Shown here in pieces: positions 1 through 12,127 of a DNA stretch of 64,000 bases (its first letter is position 1; every line of letters starts with the position of its first letter). Location: NCBI GenBank assembly GCA_946807835.1, contig OX327683.1, positions 37,507,001 to 37,571,000 of the forward strand, read 5' to 3'. Source of the stretch: Ailanthus altissimus (taxonomy: Eukaryota > Streptophyta > Magnoliopsida > Sapindales > Simaroubaceae). The position numbers were made by a program, and so were the translations under genes. A model generated the notes under the pieces. That model was not told the DNA's origin. It did no database searches and worked only from the letters and a program-made list of their open reading frames with translations.

Positions 1-1551
1 TAGTTTAGTTCCATTGCTCCATCTCTGCTGATAGCATGTTTAAAACAATGAAAAGAGTCTTATAATGTATTTTCTGTGATGGTCGTTCCCATTGATAAAA
101 ATCATCAAAAGTCAATCTCTTTTTTTAAATAAGATTGCAAGCAATATATTATCAAGCTATCTTATTTTTTGAATATTTTAAAGGACGACGAGAACAAAGA
201 AATTATTAAAATTTACAATTTTATCTAGCACCAATATCAACACCTGTAATGTAAAGAAAATATATTTTCAAGAATGTTGGCTCAGTTCATAATGAACATA
301 TTTCAATCTTTTTAATTTCTTGTATTATGCTCTCCTAAAAATATTATAATTATACTTGTTAAAAATATTAGATTCATAATGTATGGTATGATTTCGAAAA
401 GTGAAAAAAGATAAGTTAAAAAAAATAATCTCGTTACTACCTTTAAAGATGTTGGATATCTGTAATTTGATTAGTGAAATAGTATCTATTTCTAAAGAGT
501 ATTTTTTTAAATTGAACAAAGAAAATATTTTGTTGAGAATAAACAAAATATTGAAAAATTGGCCCCGCTTCAATCATAATAATTATTTTTTTTTAAAACA
601 CTATGATCATAATTATTAATACGGACTATTTCCACGTAAAAAGGAATCTTTTGCCGTAATAAACTAATGGTAAAAAAATTATGTACTTTTTTCTTTATTG
701 AATAGAAATAATCCCTGCAAATCTGAAACTTGTATAGTAGAAAATAGGTAATTAAGCTTTAAAAAAATTATTAAAAAAAAATCTTGAACTTAAAAAAGAA
801 AAATACAAGAGAGAGAAAATAAAGCCAATATTGAACTTCGAAGGTTTCCATAATTTTGGTTGAAATGTATGACATTATGCAGTATTTACATAATTAAGAT
901 GATGGGACGCAGTAGTTAAAATTCTTTACATTCGCACCTGTAAACTCCTCACCGTATTCTTTTCTTTTTAGTTGTAACATAACCTCCAACTAAAAACTGT
1001 ATAATTAATATTATCCAAGACAATTACAAAATAAAATAAAACAACTTCATCAGTTATATTGGTTTTTGTTAGTATATGAAAGACGAAGAGGAAGTTAAAG
1101 TTTGCGTGTTGTGCACCAAATCAAGAGTGTCGTAGCGCTCCAATCTCTAGATCAGACGCTACAACACCCAATTGGGTTAATGTTCAAATGCCAAAGTTTA
1201 AAGTTGTGACTCTCAAAGGAGTCGCCTATCCTTTTAAATAAGTATGATTTTTTAAAAAATTATTTTGTTATTCTAAAAAGACACTTCAACTTTATAAATA
1301 TTGCATGCACACTTAATTAATAATAACTAACTTTTCTTCTTAATCATTTGATCTAACTTCTCACCACTTTCATAAGTACACACTTGTTGTCAAAGGAGAA
1401 TATATATGGTGTGCATCTTTATATTCTCTAATTAGTCATTGAATTTTAAAACTATCCTACCTTTTAATTCAAGTGTATCTTGATTAACATCAATTGAGGG
1501 GGTATAAATAGTTTAAGATAGTGTTAAGCATGCTTTGACTTCATTATTATT
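1..1551. other. Intergenic AT-rich DNA
   Basis: No convincing coding region, RNA gene or complete mobile element is visible. The open frames near 325-619 are low-complexity, rich in Lys, Ile, Asn and Phe, lie on both strands and resemble no family I know. A less AT-rich patch near 1080-1240 shows no recognisable structure. Confidence 0.6.
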
Positions 1552-1556
1552 TTTGT

Positions 1557-2394
1557 TGTTGAGGGAGGAAACACCCTTCTCCCTCTTGAGGTTATGTTGA
1601 AGCGAAAAATCTCAAGTTCAACTTAAAATCTTAACCTCCTTGCGCAGCAAAATAACTTGTTAATCAAGCAAAAAATAACAAGAATCCAAAGCAGAATATA
1701 AAAGAGTACAACACAATCTTACGTGGTTCGGTCAATTGCCTATATTCACGGTGGATCCAAGGATTCTAACCTCTCTTATTAACTCTCTAGAGATTTTACA
1801 AAGAAAACTCAATTAGAAGAACCCTCAAAATGACCTAATGTTTAGTGAACCCTTACTCTACCACGAACAATGATCATCTAAACGACGATTCCATCCTAGC
1901 GTACACAAGTACTTAGTGTCTATTTAGTTCTTCTCCTCTCTTAGAGTCTCTCTTAATGCTTTATCTCAACTAAAGGGTTTACAAGTGTTTATATAGGATG
2001 TATTTCGTGCCTACTAACTCTATTCCTTATTGGAGTAAGAGTCCACTTGTTTTGGAAGTCTAAAATTTTTCAAAACTCAAAATCCGGATAAAGAACGAAC
2101 TTCTGACGCGTCTGGCGCCGCGGCGTTGGGCATTATTGCGCCCATCGCCGCTTCTGTAATGGGCACCGCGGTACTCAGCCCTGGGCGCCGTGGTGCTTTG
2201 CTTGGTAATTCCTCCCACATTTTCTTCGCTTCTTTCGCGTCTTTGAGTCTCGTTTCGTTTCCCCTTTCGTATCTCACACGTCCTAAACTTCTCCATACAT
2301 GTTCCACATGTTCTAGACTTCTTGTGACTCTTTACTTTGATATTCATCTCAATTTTTGTCCAACCAAGATTGTTGAATCACCAATTTTCTAACA
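1557..2394 (-). mobile_element. Solo LTR of a Ty1/copia element (family C1)
   Basis: This 838-bp unit starts TGTTGAGG and ends AACA on the + strand and is flanked by the perfect 5-bp duplication TTTGT (1552-1556 and 2395-2399). It matches the two LTRs of the copia element at 5466-18085 along its length, including the blocks around 'ccacggtggatcc' and 'ttgttgaatcacca'. Nothing internal remains, so it is a solo LTR formed by recombination. The strand given is the sense inferred from the primer site of the related element. The 2100-2210 part is unusually GC-rich. Open frames on both strands here are accidental products of that GC-rich stretch. Confidence 0.9.
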
Positions 2395-2565
2395 TTTGTT
2401 ATATCTTTGAATTACATTCCTCGTACAACATACAAATTTTCAATAATTTTTACGTGATCTAATACTATTTTATTGATAATTTAGCATCTTAAAATACTAA
2501 TGCATCCAAATAACTTTTATCGCAAGTGAAATAAAAATAAAAGAATCATACAAAATAAAATAGAA

Positions 2566-2632
2566 ACAACAATCACACAAGAAAAAATAGAGACAACAAT
2601 CACACAAGAAAAAATAGAGACAATAATCACAT
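2566..2632. repeat. 27-bp tandem repeat, about 2.4 copies
   Basis: The unit runs acaacaatcacacaagaaa followed by aaatagag. Two copies are exact and a third is partial and degenerate. Confidence 0.8.
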
Positions 2633-3519
2633 ATCAAATATAACAAATTTACATGATTCAGTAACAAATGACTACATCTATTATGGATTATAGAATCATA
2701 ACTTCTTTATTAATCGGGTCATAAGAATTTATAGGTCACAAAATCTTTCACAAGAGACAAATAATACAATAACACATGAGCTCTTCAAATAGTTTATCAG
2801 TCATCTCTCACACACTTAGTACCTTAATGCTCTACGAGATCTCTATTCGACATTCTCTTAAATATTTGTAATACTTAACAATCGAAGTAATTTATAACTT
2901 TTAATTATGATAAGAGTTCACATGTTTAAAGAACTCAAAATTGATTCAAACTAATTAAAATAATTTAAAATATTAATTTCTCAAAAATGAACACTATGGT
3001 GCCAAAATTTGAATACAAGCCCTTTTTTTATTTTATGCTTTCTAGTTTTTTTTTATTTTTTATTTTTTATTTCCTACAAAAGATTGATTGGCGGGAACCA
3101 AAGACGTTGACGATTTTTATTTATTTTTTGTACGTTTAACACATATTTTATCTTGAATCAATTTTTTATAAACTTTTAATTTAAAATTATTATTAATCTT
3201 TAACTTAAAATTATATTCAAATATAATTTTAAACTGTCAAATTTTAACAAATTAAAAAATTACAGAATTATAAATTTAAGTAGATCAGAAGATAAAATGA
3301 TAGTCATCAAGAAAGAAAGAAAAGAGAGAGGGAGAGAGAGAAAGATCGCAAGATTCCCAACCGCTAACGGGAACACGAAAAAAAAAAAGACCTACTTGTA
3401 AATATAAAATGATTATAAAAAAGTTTAATTAGTGTCCACATGCTGCTAGAAAAAGAAAACTATTTTTCAATAGACCTTCGAATATGAAAGTGTCTGGAAC
3501 CTCCGTGAAAGAAGAATTA

Positions 3520-3540
3520 AATATATATATATATATATAT
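3520..3540. repeat. (AT)n microsatellite
   Basis: About ten AT dinucleotides in a row. Confidence 0.9.
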
Positions 3541-4214
3541 CAAGAATCTATATGTCATCAAGTAATGTTACACTACAAATTTTAATGGTAGCTTTAAATT
3601 GATGTGTTAAATAATAAATTAATATAATTTTTAAAAATTTTATTAAATTATTTTATTACATAATAATTATTTAATATATTATTTAAAATAAAAAAATTTA
3701 GATAATATTTTAAAAAATATAATAATTTAAAAAATATAATATTATTTATTATTATTTGTTAGTATGAAAACGATAGAAAAAAATATGATTATACATGTTA
3801 AAAAATTATTTAATGAGCAACACTATTATATAATATTATCTAATTAATTTATAATTTTTAAATAATTTATAATATATTAAATAATTTTTATACATATTTT
3901 TTATAATAAATTACGTAATTTATTAAATTATTTTTTATTTATGATATTATTTATTTAACTTATCAATATCCCTACATTTCAGTGCCATATTGTGTCATTT
4001 ATGAGTGAACTAATAAATCATTGTGAAAATAATTAAGGACTCAAATGTCTTAATTTTTATAAATTAAGATTTGAGTGGACGAACGACCCCTCATCCAAAC
4101 ATATAAAAATTTAAAAAGAAATTAAAAAAACTACTAAATAAATAAAGAAACAAAGATATTATACTTTACAGACGAAATAATATTAAAATAAATGAATCTT
4201 CTAATCAAATTAAG

Positions 4215-4347
4215 CACGTGAACAATATGTCCGGTCCATTCAAATTCAAAGTGCGGGGCCACGAAGTTTCAGAGAAATGGCGAAACGTACCTTAAGAAAC
4301 TCCGCGACAGGAAACAGCCGCCAGGCTTCTCATCTGAACCTATATAA
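4215..4347 (+). promoter_or_regulatory. ERF promoter: G-box, GCC-box and TATA box
   Basis: A palindromic G-box CACGTG is at 4215-4220, a perfect GCC-box AGCCGCC at 4316-4322, and TATATAA at 4341-4347, 72 bp before the ERF start codon. The GCC-box is the known binding site of ERF-type AP2 domains, so its place 19 bp upstream of the TATA box suggests control by this protein or its relatives. That control is inferred. Confidence 0.65.
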
Positions 4348-4418
4348 ACACTCAAGCCATAAAATCTTACCTAAAACAATATCAAAATCGACATCAATAT
4401 AGTAATTGTTGTAGAACA

Positions 4419-5042
4419 ATGTACGAAGAAAACACCTTATTAGAATCTGATTCAGCTCTTCTAGAGTCGATTCGCCAGCATCTTCTCGCTGAAGATTCTG
4501 AATCTACCGTCAGCTTTCCAGCATTGAATTTCGGCAATGTGTCCGCATGCTGCCAGAGTTCAAGTTTTAGTACTAATTTTGTGCCACCGGTAAAAGTTGA
4601 ACAGCCAGATGATCCCGTGGCCGTTAACAGTACTAGTACTCCAAGTGAAACGGCCACGCCAGCGGCGGCGCGTGAGCGCGAGTGTCAACCGACGCAGAGG
4701 GACTGGCGTTACAGAGGCGTGAGGAGGAGGCCGTGGGGGAAGTTCGCGGCGGAGATAAGGGACCCTAAGAGGAATGGAGCGAGAATTTGGCTTGGGACTT
4801 ACGAGAAACCTGAGGACGCAGCGCTGGCTTATGATCGAGCCGCTTTCGAGATGCGTGGCTCCAAAGCAAAGCTTAATTTTCCTCACCTCGTTGGCTCCAA
4901 TGTCGATGAGCCGGTTAGAGTAACGAGGAAGCGTGGATCGCCGGAGCCTACTACTTCTTCTTCTTGTTCCTCATCTTCGTCCTCCACGTTGGCCAAGCGG
5001 AGAAACAGTGCAGGCGCAAGTGAAGATTTTCTCATGTTTTAA
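4419..5042 (+). CDS. AP2/ERF transcription factor, ERF group IX type
   Basis: This single-exon gene encodes 207 residues. One AP2/ERF DNA-binding domain spans about residues 98-156. It begins [18 protein letters not shown], carries the Ala and Asp typical of the ERF rather than DREB class, and continues with [19 protein letters not shown] and [10 protein letters not shown]. The N-terminal part has [13 protein letters not shown], typical of group IX factors, followed by acidic and Ser/Thr-rich stretches. The C-terminal part has a basic patch (VTRKRG, AKRRN), a run of serines and an acidic-aromatic end (EDFLMF). Such proteins are nuclear and bind GCC-boxes in ethylene, jasmonate and defence responses. 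The start is the first ATG after the TATA box, and length and lack of introns suit the family. The exact orthologue (ERF1A/ERF2/ERF13-like) is not settled. The ERF class is clear; the group is inferred from the N-terminal motif. Confidence 0.95.
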   Translation: MYEENTLLESDSALLESIRQHLLAEDSESTVSFPALNFGNVSACCQSSSFSTNFVPPVKVEQPDDPVAVNSTSTPSETATPAAARERECQPTQRDWRYRGVRRRPWGKFAAEIRDPKRNGARIWLGTYEKPEDAALAYDRAAFEMRGSKAKLNFPHLVGSNVDEPVRVTRKRGSPEPTTSSSCSSSSSSTLAKRRNSAGASEDFLMF

Positions 5043-5465
5043 TGCGACTACTTTTTTTTTTTTGTTGTAATTTTTACATTTTGCATCAGAACGTGTACGT
5101 TTTTATTGAAATTAATCAATTCGATTGGCAAATCGAATCTGGAAGATTCTTCTTCATTGATTTTCAGACAGAACCAGAGTAAGATAATTTTTTTTAATTA
5201 ATTAAATTTAATGAAATATACTTGCATTTTCAAAAATAACTAATCAGTTTTCAATGATTGCTCTTACTTTCATCTCTATGTTTGAATTTTTCTTTATAAA
5301 TAATTGTTTGTTTAACATCCATTAAGGCCAATATATTTCCCCCGAAAGATATATATATATATATATATATTAGAGTATAGTTTAAAATGAATATTAGGAA
5401 TTGAACCTGATTAATTATTGAAATATAATATTATTTAAAAGAAGTTGAATAAGAATGAAAATTTT
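5043..5465. other. ERF 3' flank with (AT)n microsatellite
   Basis: It presumably holds the ERF 3' untranslated region (T-rich just after the stop) and an (AT)n run at 5349-5370. The left LTR of the copia element starts at 5466. No other gene is seen. Confidence 0.6.
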
Positions 5466-6285
5466 TGTTGATGAGAGAGGAATTATTTTTTTATTTATTA
5501 AAATTAAGTTAAAATAAAAAACTTCAAGTTTAACTTTGAATCTTAATTTTTATATGCAACGGAATAATTTGTATATAAAATAAAATAATAAGAATTTAAA
5601 ACAAAAAATAAAAATTACAACACAATCACTTATATACTTCGATCAATTGTTTACGTTCACGGTGGATCCAATAATTCTAACCTCTCTTATTAACTGTCTA
5701 TAAATTTTACAAAGAAAATTTAATGAACAACTCTCAAAATGACATAATGTTTAATGAACTCTTGCTTGCTCTACCATAAGTAATGAGCACCTAAACGATG
5801 ATTCCACTTTAACGCACACAAGCACTTAGCGTTTACTCAGTTCATCACCTCTTTTAAAGTCTATTTTAATATTTAATCTCAACTAAAGAATTTACAAGTA
5901 TTTATATATGAGTTATTTCATGCCTATTAACCCTATTCTTTGTTAAAGTAAGAATTCACTTGTTTTGTAAGTTCAAAACTTCACAAAACTCAGAAATTCA
6001 GATCAAAATGGACTTTTCTTGGCTCTAGCGCTACGGCGCTAAAGTCCTAACGCCGCAGGGCTGAGCACATCGAGCCCAGCACCGCAGCGCTCAGTACTTA
6101 GGCGCTGCACTTTTTTTCGCTTTCTTCGCATTTTCAAGTCCCATTTTACTTCCTCCTTCATATTCCATAGGTTCTAGACTTCTCTATACATGTCTCATAT
6201 ATTCTAGACTTATTGTGATTCTCATCTTTGATATTCATTTTAATTCTTATCCAACCAAGATTATTGAATCACCAAATCTCCAACA
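5466..6285 (-). repeat. C1 copia LTR (3' LTR in element sense)
   Basis: On the + strand it starts TGTTGATG and ends CCAACA. It shares the same ordered blocks as 1557-2394 and 17292-18085, but with many C-to-T and G-to-A differences. Confidence 0.85.
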
Positions 6286-6531
6286 AATCATTCCTTGATT
6301 TAAAATCTTCCAAATAAAAAGGCTTATGGATCCGATCCACACCAATATTCTATCACCTAGAGTTAAGTCTCCATCAAGACTTAACTTTCCTTAAGCTAAT
6401 GACTTTGGTCTCTAAGGGCATTCGTGCACCTTGCATAGGGTATCAATGCGTTGCATTCATTTTCGACCCTCGTCATCTCGGTAAGCATGATTTGGATGTC
6501 GTCTAGTAGTTTGTATTACTCTGACACCTCG

Positions 6532-9385
6532 TGTCACGCCCCAGACCCAAAAGATCCGACACACGACATCACTTACATTCATTCACTGCATGTGCACTCA
6601 TAAATAATATTACACAAAATTTTCAACTTTCATTCAACACAGAAATCCTTAGCAAGTTGCTAGTAAGTTCAACACTAAAATCAACCATAACCTAACATAT
6701 AAATATAAACTTCTCTTGACAATATTTAAACATTCATTTCAATTTCTTTCAGAATTATAGCAATTGAATTATGACTGGGACAATTATTAAACCGGAGATA
6801 CGCAGAGTTTTCTCAGAGATTAACACTCTACTACGTCACCAGTAGCAACTTTGTTACCGGGAGCCCAGAATATATCCATTGCAAATTCTTACTTAAAATC
6901 ATCCAATAGCCACACTTTATAAAACTTAAACCAAATCCAATCCACACACAATGAAATAATACATAAGTATTTATTCAATAGGGACAAACCAAATATCCTA
7001 TCCCACGTGTCCCCAAATGAAACACACAACAACCTAGCAACTTAGGGAACCCAAGGAACAGCAGAAGCCTTGCCAAATCCGCTAAGCACACATGTACCTT
7101 ATTTACCTGAAATCACCATAAACTATAATGAGTATAAAACTCAGTAAGCATACTAATTTTTCATATATCAAATACAAATAAATATATGTACACAATGCAT
7201 ATGTATGATATGCTGTGATCAATCAAAATCATAATCTTATCAAATCACATATCATGTAAGCGCTTACACATTCTTTCAAAACACATAATAGGAATACCAT
7301 CACTCAACTACTACTTAGTAGGACTTACATATCACATATCACATAATGAGCCAAATGTCACTCGTAGGTGACATACCGTATGAGAGGAATAGTACAAGTG
7401 AGGTCTTTAAATCACACATATATAACGCTTATGCCCGAAGGTAAAAGCCAAACCCTCACCCTGATCATCGGTGAGTCCTCTCACATGTACCAATACGCCA
7501 CCACACGAATGTGATGACTCACACTTCCTTTAGGTACCAATAGGATCCTCCCTACATACGGAACACATAACATATACCAATCCCGAAGGAAAGGCCACAC
7601 ATAAAGGCTCCACAAATCACATAAAATGCCTACTAAGTTAACAGTGAGTTCAAGTACCCTCAAATCACAAAATATTTCTCATGGACATATTACACTTCAA
7701 AAGCTTTCTTTGTTAAACGCATCTTATTTTGGAAAGCTCACTTTCAAAAACACATGTATGTCCATGCTCAATGTCAATGCTCACATTCATAAACATATAT
7801 TCACATTTCATATCAAAATATACTTTGACATATCATAAACATATTCTTAACCCCATTTACAAAATCATACAAAACAATTATTATGTTTATTGTGATTCCA
7901 GTAGTAAGTCTAGTATACTTACCTCTTAACACTTTCAGCTACAAGGCTTAAATCTCCTTAACCTATCAATGGAGATTAATCCTTTCATAAGCCTCACAAT
8001 TCACACAAAATACTTTAAATAGCTTACAAAATTATACACAATGCATTTATCACATCAAATTGGTCTAAATATTTGGTTTCTCAAAACCTGTCATTCTGAC
8101 CACTTACACTTAACAAAAATTTCTAAGACATCAAATGATGTCCAATTACTCCGAAATCAGAATATATCATTCTTGACTCATAGATACTTCTCATATATGA
8201 ATATTATATCAAAATTCCTACACAATCCATTCCATACACACCATCGAATCCAAACTACAAACCTGACAGGATCAAGATACTTACTGAACAGTATTCAATC
8301 TCCCAATTTTATAAAATCATATACTAACTCAAAAATTATAAAACTACCACATAATTACTCTTGACACATATCTCAGTCCATGATAAATATTTGGATTCCA
8401 AATAACTGCCAAAAGTATTTTAAAACTATTTTATTTCATAACTTTAAAAAATCTGTTAATCAAATACTACAATGAGCTTATACACTTTAGAAATTCATAA
8501 CACTTCAACCACATTGATCCAAATTCTCAATTCCGAGTATATCATATTAGACATATAAAATTATCATATTCCACAAATTCATAATTTTTAAAGATCATTC
8601 AGCAGGTCAAAAATTATTTTCCACTGTATCATACTGTTTACACAGGAAATTTCCAGAATTCCAGGGTCATTTTGGTAAATTCACTAAAAATTCAATTTCT
8701 GAGATTTTCAGTCGATTCAAAGTCTCAGATGATCCTAAACATGTCTAATTTCATATACTCAAAATTCAAAACCAGAATCGAATCACAACAATTTATAAAA
8801 TTCCTAGATCAAGAGGTTATCCAGCAGAAATTCCATAATTCATCATGATTTATCAAACTATCTTATAGATCATCATCAATTCTCACAACATCAAACGAAA
8901 TACACATCAAATCCTTAATTATACATATTTCCAGAAATCAAAACTTAAAGAAATTAACTTAATTAACACCAATAAATTGATAATTAGTTGTGATATACCT
9001 CTAAAGATCCAAAATTCCAATTTCTTCTTCTTTTTCTTCTTCTTCTTCTCTTTCTCTCTCCTTTATTTCTCTCTTCTCTCTCTAAAAATGGGTAGCTCGA
9101 CCAAAATGAGAGAATTAGGGTTTTTAAAAGTGTATTTTTATACTAAGTGGTTAATTTTTGGTATTTACGAATTCACCCCCAAAACTTTCAAAGTATAACA
9201 ATTTGGTCCCTAAAATAATTCCAAAGTCTTGCAAATAAACCCAATACTAATAGTATATCCTTAACCTATAAAAACACTACTAATAACAATATATAAATCA
9301 AGGATCACCCACATACAAATAAAATACGTATATTTATATATATAAATATACATATTCTTACCGGTTATGGATACTGGTTACTACA
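6532..9385 (-). repeat. Copy A LTR, left (3' LTR in element sense)
   Basis: It is 2854 bp, starts TGTCACGCCC and ends GTTACTACA on the + strand. It contains several short palindromes (7256-7267, 7355-7374, 7455-7475), a perfect 24-bp AT palindrome at 9328-9351 and a TTC-rich microsatellite near 9020-9060. The small open frames inside it repeat exactly in the other LTR and match no protein I know. Confidence 0.95.
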
Positions 9386-9399
9386 ATTCTCCCCTCCTT
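9386..9399 (-). other. Polypurine tract, copy A
   Basis: On the minus strand this reads aaggaggggagaat directly before the LTR start TGTAGTAACC, the expected place of the plus-strand priming tract. Confidence 0.85.
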
Positions 9400-10267
9400 A
9401 TAAGAATTTCGTCCTCGAAATTCATAACTTAAGCACATAGATGAGGATACTTAGATCTCATTTCTTCTTCTCATTCTCAATTTTCCTTTTCAACTGTATA
9501 GTTTATTCATAAAACATTTACAAAGCAATCTTCCTTGTATATAGGATTTGCTCATTGTGGTCCAAAATCCTAATAAATACTCATTCATATGTTAGATTAT
9601 CTCTAAATTGGCTCATAGCTGAGTATACGAGAGGAGTACGAAACATATATCCATAAAATAAACATATGGCACACATTATGGACTTATAAAATTATACACA
9701 CATATTTTTATTCTTTTTTCCCATTCGTTCAATATTTAATGGGTATCTATACACTTCACATTTCATTCATTAAAGAATAACATAGATGTAAAATACCCAT
9801 ACTAATCTCTTACATAAAATTCTTAACTCCTTTAAAAATTTTAATCCCTTCAACATATACTCATACGTCATAATATCATTCACTACCTTGATATCATTCA
9901 AAAAAAAAAATGTAGTATTTCTACGCAACTAAGTTGTCATTCAAATCAGAATATTGAAAGCATTATCTTAAACGATCAAAAATCAACTTCAATAAAAAGA
10001 CCTTTAGTTCAACTGATTCTTACACTATAGATCTTAACATTATATCTCTTACTTTAACTCTTAAAAAAAAATAGTCCACCTTATTGGACATCATTTTCTC
10101 ATTGAGATTGACATGTCTGCTTTTTCTAATATGCTCGATTTCAAATAGAAAAGATTCTACTAGCACAATTACTGCGATGGCAAATATGATTCTTTTAACT
10201 ATTCCTTTAACGTCATCCACGTAAAAGGAAAGGACAAAACGATTATTGATTTTCTTTCATAAAACTC
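9400..10267. other. Copy A interior upstream of the first cargo gene
   Basis: AT-rich element DNA, nearly the same in copy B (44410-45270). The 10020-10438 open frames on the minus strand match no retrotransposon protein. No gag or pol remnant is recognisable. Confidence 0.6.
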
Positions 10268-10275
10268 TATAAATA
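10268..10275 (+). promoter_or_regulatory. TATA box of cargo ORF1, copy A
   Basis: TATAAATA lies 70 bp before the ORF1 start codon. The same box at the same spacing is present in copy B. Confidence 0.65.
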
Positions 10276-10337
10276 GCCTAAACCTCATAATCACTTTTCT
10301 AGCAATAGATAAAACCAACCTTCTTACCATCTTCATA

Positions 10338-11532
10338 ATGAATCCCATTATCATAACTCCTTCTGTTCCTTTTTCTCCACCACAATTTCCAGACCTAATC
10401 AAAACCAGAACACTCCATTCCCGTGCCAAAGAATTCATCAGACACTACGCCATCTTAGCAGTCCAAGAACATGGCCTCACAGTTCTTGGTGGCCCTTTGT
10501 TCAACTTAGAATACCCTTTCTTTCACCTGCACTCTTTTTTTTCCATTTTCCCAATGGTCCAAACCTGTCCTTTACTTGTTATGGTACCTGTTGGATCTGT
10601 ATACAATCGCCATGGAATTCCCATTACTTAGAACCCTCCAAAAATTAGAAAAATGTGATGAAAATCATCCAGCCCTGATTTTTCTCCAATGGTTTTACCC
10701 AAAGACATGGTGGATAACTAAATTTCAATACATGATTGCAAACAACACAAATGCTGCAGTCCCCAGACAACATCTTTGGTCAGTCTTACTTCTCCAACGG
10801 AAGGGTATGATTATTTCAGATCACGAGATTCATTATTACCCCACTGTTAAGGATTACTTCACATTTACCCTTTCACTAAAGGGATCAATTAAGCTCTGGC
10901 CTGAAGAAGTAATTCAGCAAAAGAGAGAACTTGAAAGAATTCTTGCTCAGGAAAATCAAATAATTCCTCCGTCTGTTTGGATCTCCCCAGAAGATGCTGC
11001 ACCTTGGGAACAAGTTGAAGCTGACTTTACAGAAGACCTGAATTTTGCCAATATACTCAAATTCCAACAAAGACAAAAATATCATCTTTCACATCTCAGA
11101 AATACAGATTACTCTACTCATCATCACCATATCCCAAACATGACTTATTATGCCAGATACAGACAAGCAATGGATAACCTTCACCCATGGCCTCAGCTAA
11201 CTGTCCCGACAGAACCTACCCAATCTCAGCCAGTTGTCCCGACAGAACCTACTCAATCTCAGCCAGTTGTCCCGACAGAACTTGACCAACACCAACCCAA
11301 TCTTGACTTATCCCTCTTTCAAGACTCCCAACCTTATCCAACCGACACCTAAATCCAAGAGGAAGCCAGCACATCCCTCATCCAGACCAGCTCACCTGGA
11401 GAAGATCAAGATATGGTAGACCCACATTCCACTCCGCCAGGGCCCTCATTCAATGTATGGGAACAACAACTCCATAAGTTCCTCTCTCACGGATACGACA
11501 CAGATGAAAGCGACCAAGGAGACTCATTTTGA
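10338..11532 (+). pseudogene. Cargo ORF1, broken copy (unknown function)
   Basis: This is the copy A counterpart of the intact 397-residue gene at 43146-44339 (-). Aligning the two by eye shows one extra base in the T- and C-rich tract at 10534-10552, which shifts the frame after about residue 70. It also shows a CAA-to-TAA change at 11350-11352 near the C-terminal end. The gene's own promoter region is still present. It runs opposite to the element's sense strand, so LTR-driven RNA would be antisense to it. I do not recognise the family. Confidence 0.8.
11195..11281. repeat. 33-bp tandem repeat within cargo ORF1, copy A
   Basis: About 2.6 units encode the repeated peptide VPTEPTQSQPV. It is a Pro/Thr/Gln-rich spacer between the aromatic-rich N-terminal part and the acidic C-terminal part. 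Confidence 0.85.
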
Positions 11533-12059
11533 CCTACATTGCTGTTTCTATTTTTACAGAAACTAGATCCGTGTTGCTCTATCACATCAAAGAGAGACTG
11601 ATTACTGCTTTATCTTTATGTCAAGTGTGCTTTATCTTTCTTCATATCTGCTTTTAATCTATCGGCCAAAAATTAATGTTAAGACCACAAAATCTTTGTA
11701 ATTAATAAATTTAATTTGGCCTCATATCCAAAGTCCAATTGTTAGCTCAAAAAGTCTTCAAGTCATTGATGTATTGTCGACCATTAGTGCCAAAATGGCT
11801 AAGTCCCTAAATCCATGAAATAGGCCTTTATTGACTTTTCTTAATTATCTTACCTAACTTATCACACTTGCGACATAATTTTTATCACACTTACATATCA
11901 ACATATATTTATTCAAGATTTTGCGACCTATTGTCCCTTATAAAATGATAAAGTAAAACTCATTCTTTTTTTTTTTGTTTTACCTCACAAGAATCGAGAA
12001 AAATATATACTTGAACATACTTACACATATGCTCCACAGCTATTATCAATTTGTTTCTC
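11533..12059. other. Spacer between the two cargo genes, copy A
   Basis: This roughly 530-bp AT-rich stretch presumably contains the end of the ORF1 transcript and the promoter of the LOG gene. No other coding region is seen, and copy B has the same spacer. Confidence 0.6.
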
Positions 12060-12067
12060 TATAAATA
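12060..12067 (+). promoter_or_regulatory. TATA box of cargo LOG gene, copy A
   Basis: TATAAATA lies 68 bp before the LOG start codon, nearly the same spacing as for cargo ORF1. Confidence 0.65.
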
Positions 12068-12127
12068 CATTATTATTGCATCCTTATACAAACTCAAAAA
12101 TATTCAAAGATTAGGGTGAGCATAACA

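Larger units (their letters stand above)
2400..4200. other. Intergenic AT-rich DNA upstream of the ERF gene
   Basis: No gene is seen. It holds a short tandem repeat (2566-2632), an (AT)n run (3520-3540), purine-rich tracts near 3310-3345 and a strongly AT-rich block near 3561-3970. That block opens with AGTAATGTTA, as the MITE-like element at 18469 does, but I could not find a matching far end. Confidence 0.5.

Noticed and set aside
2060..2392. Overlapping frames in the solo copia LTR rich in Arg, Ala and Glu
   Set aside because: They come from the GC-rich LTR core and are not kept in the other two LTRs.
4394..4886. Antisense open frames over the ERF gene
   Set aside because: They are shadows of the GC-rich AP2 coding sequence and resemble no known protein.
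7481..9198. Several open frames of 60-107 codons inside the copy A LTRs, repeated at 14176-15893 and partly on the minus strand in copy B
   Set aside because: They recur only because the LTR recurs, lie on both strands, overlap one another and have no protein-like domain; they are broken in the solo LTRs.
12116..12127. Four extra codons (GTG start) before the LOG ATG
   Set aside because: GTG is not a normal plant start; the ATG at 12128 sits well behind the TATA box and gives a family-length protein.
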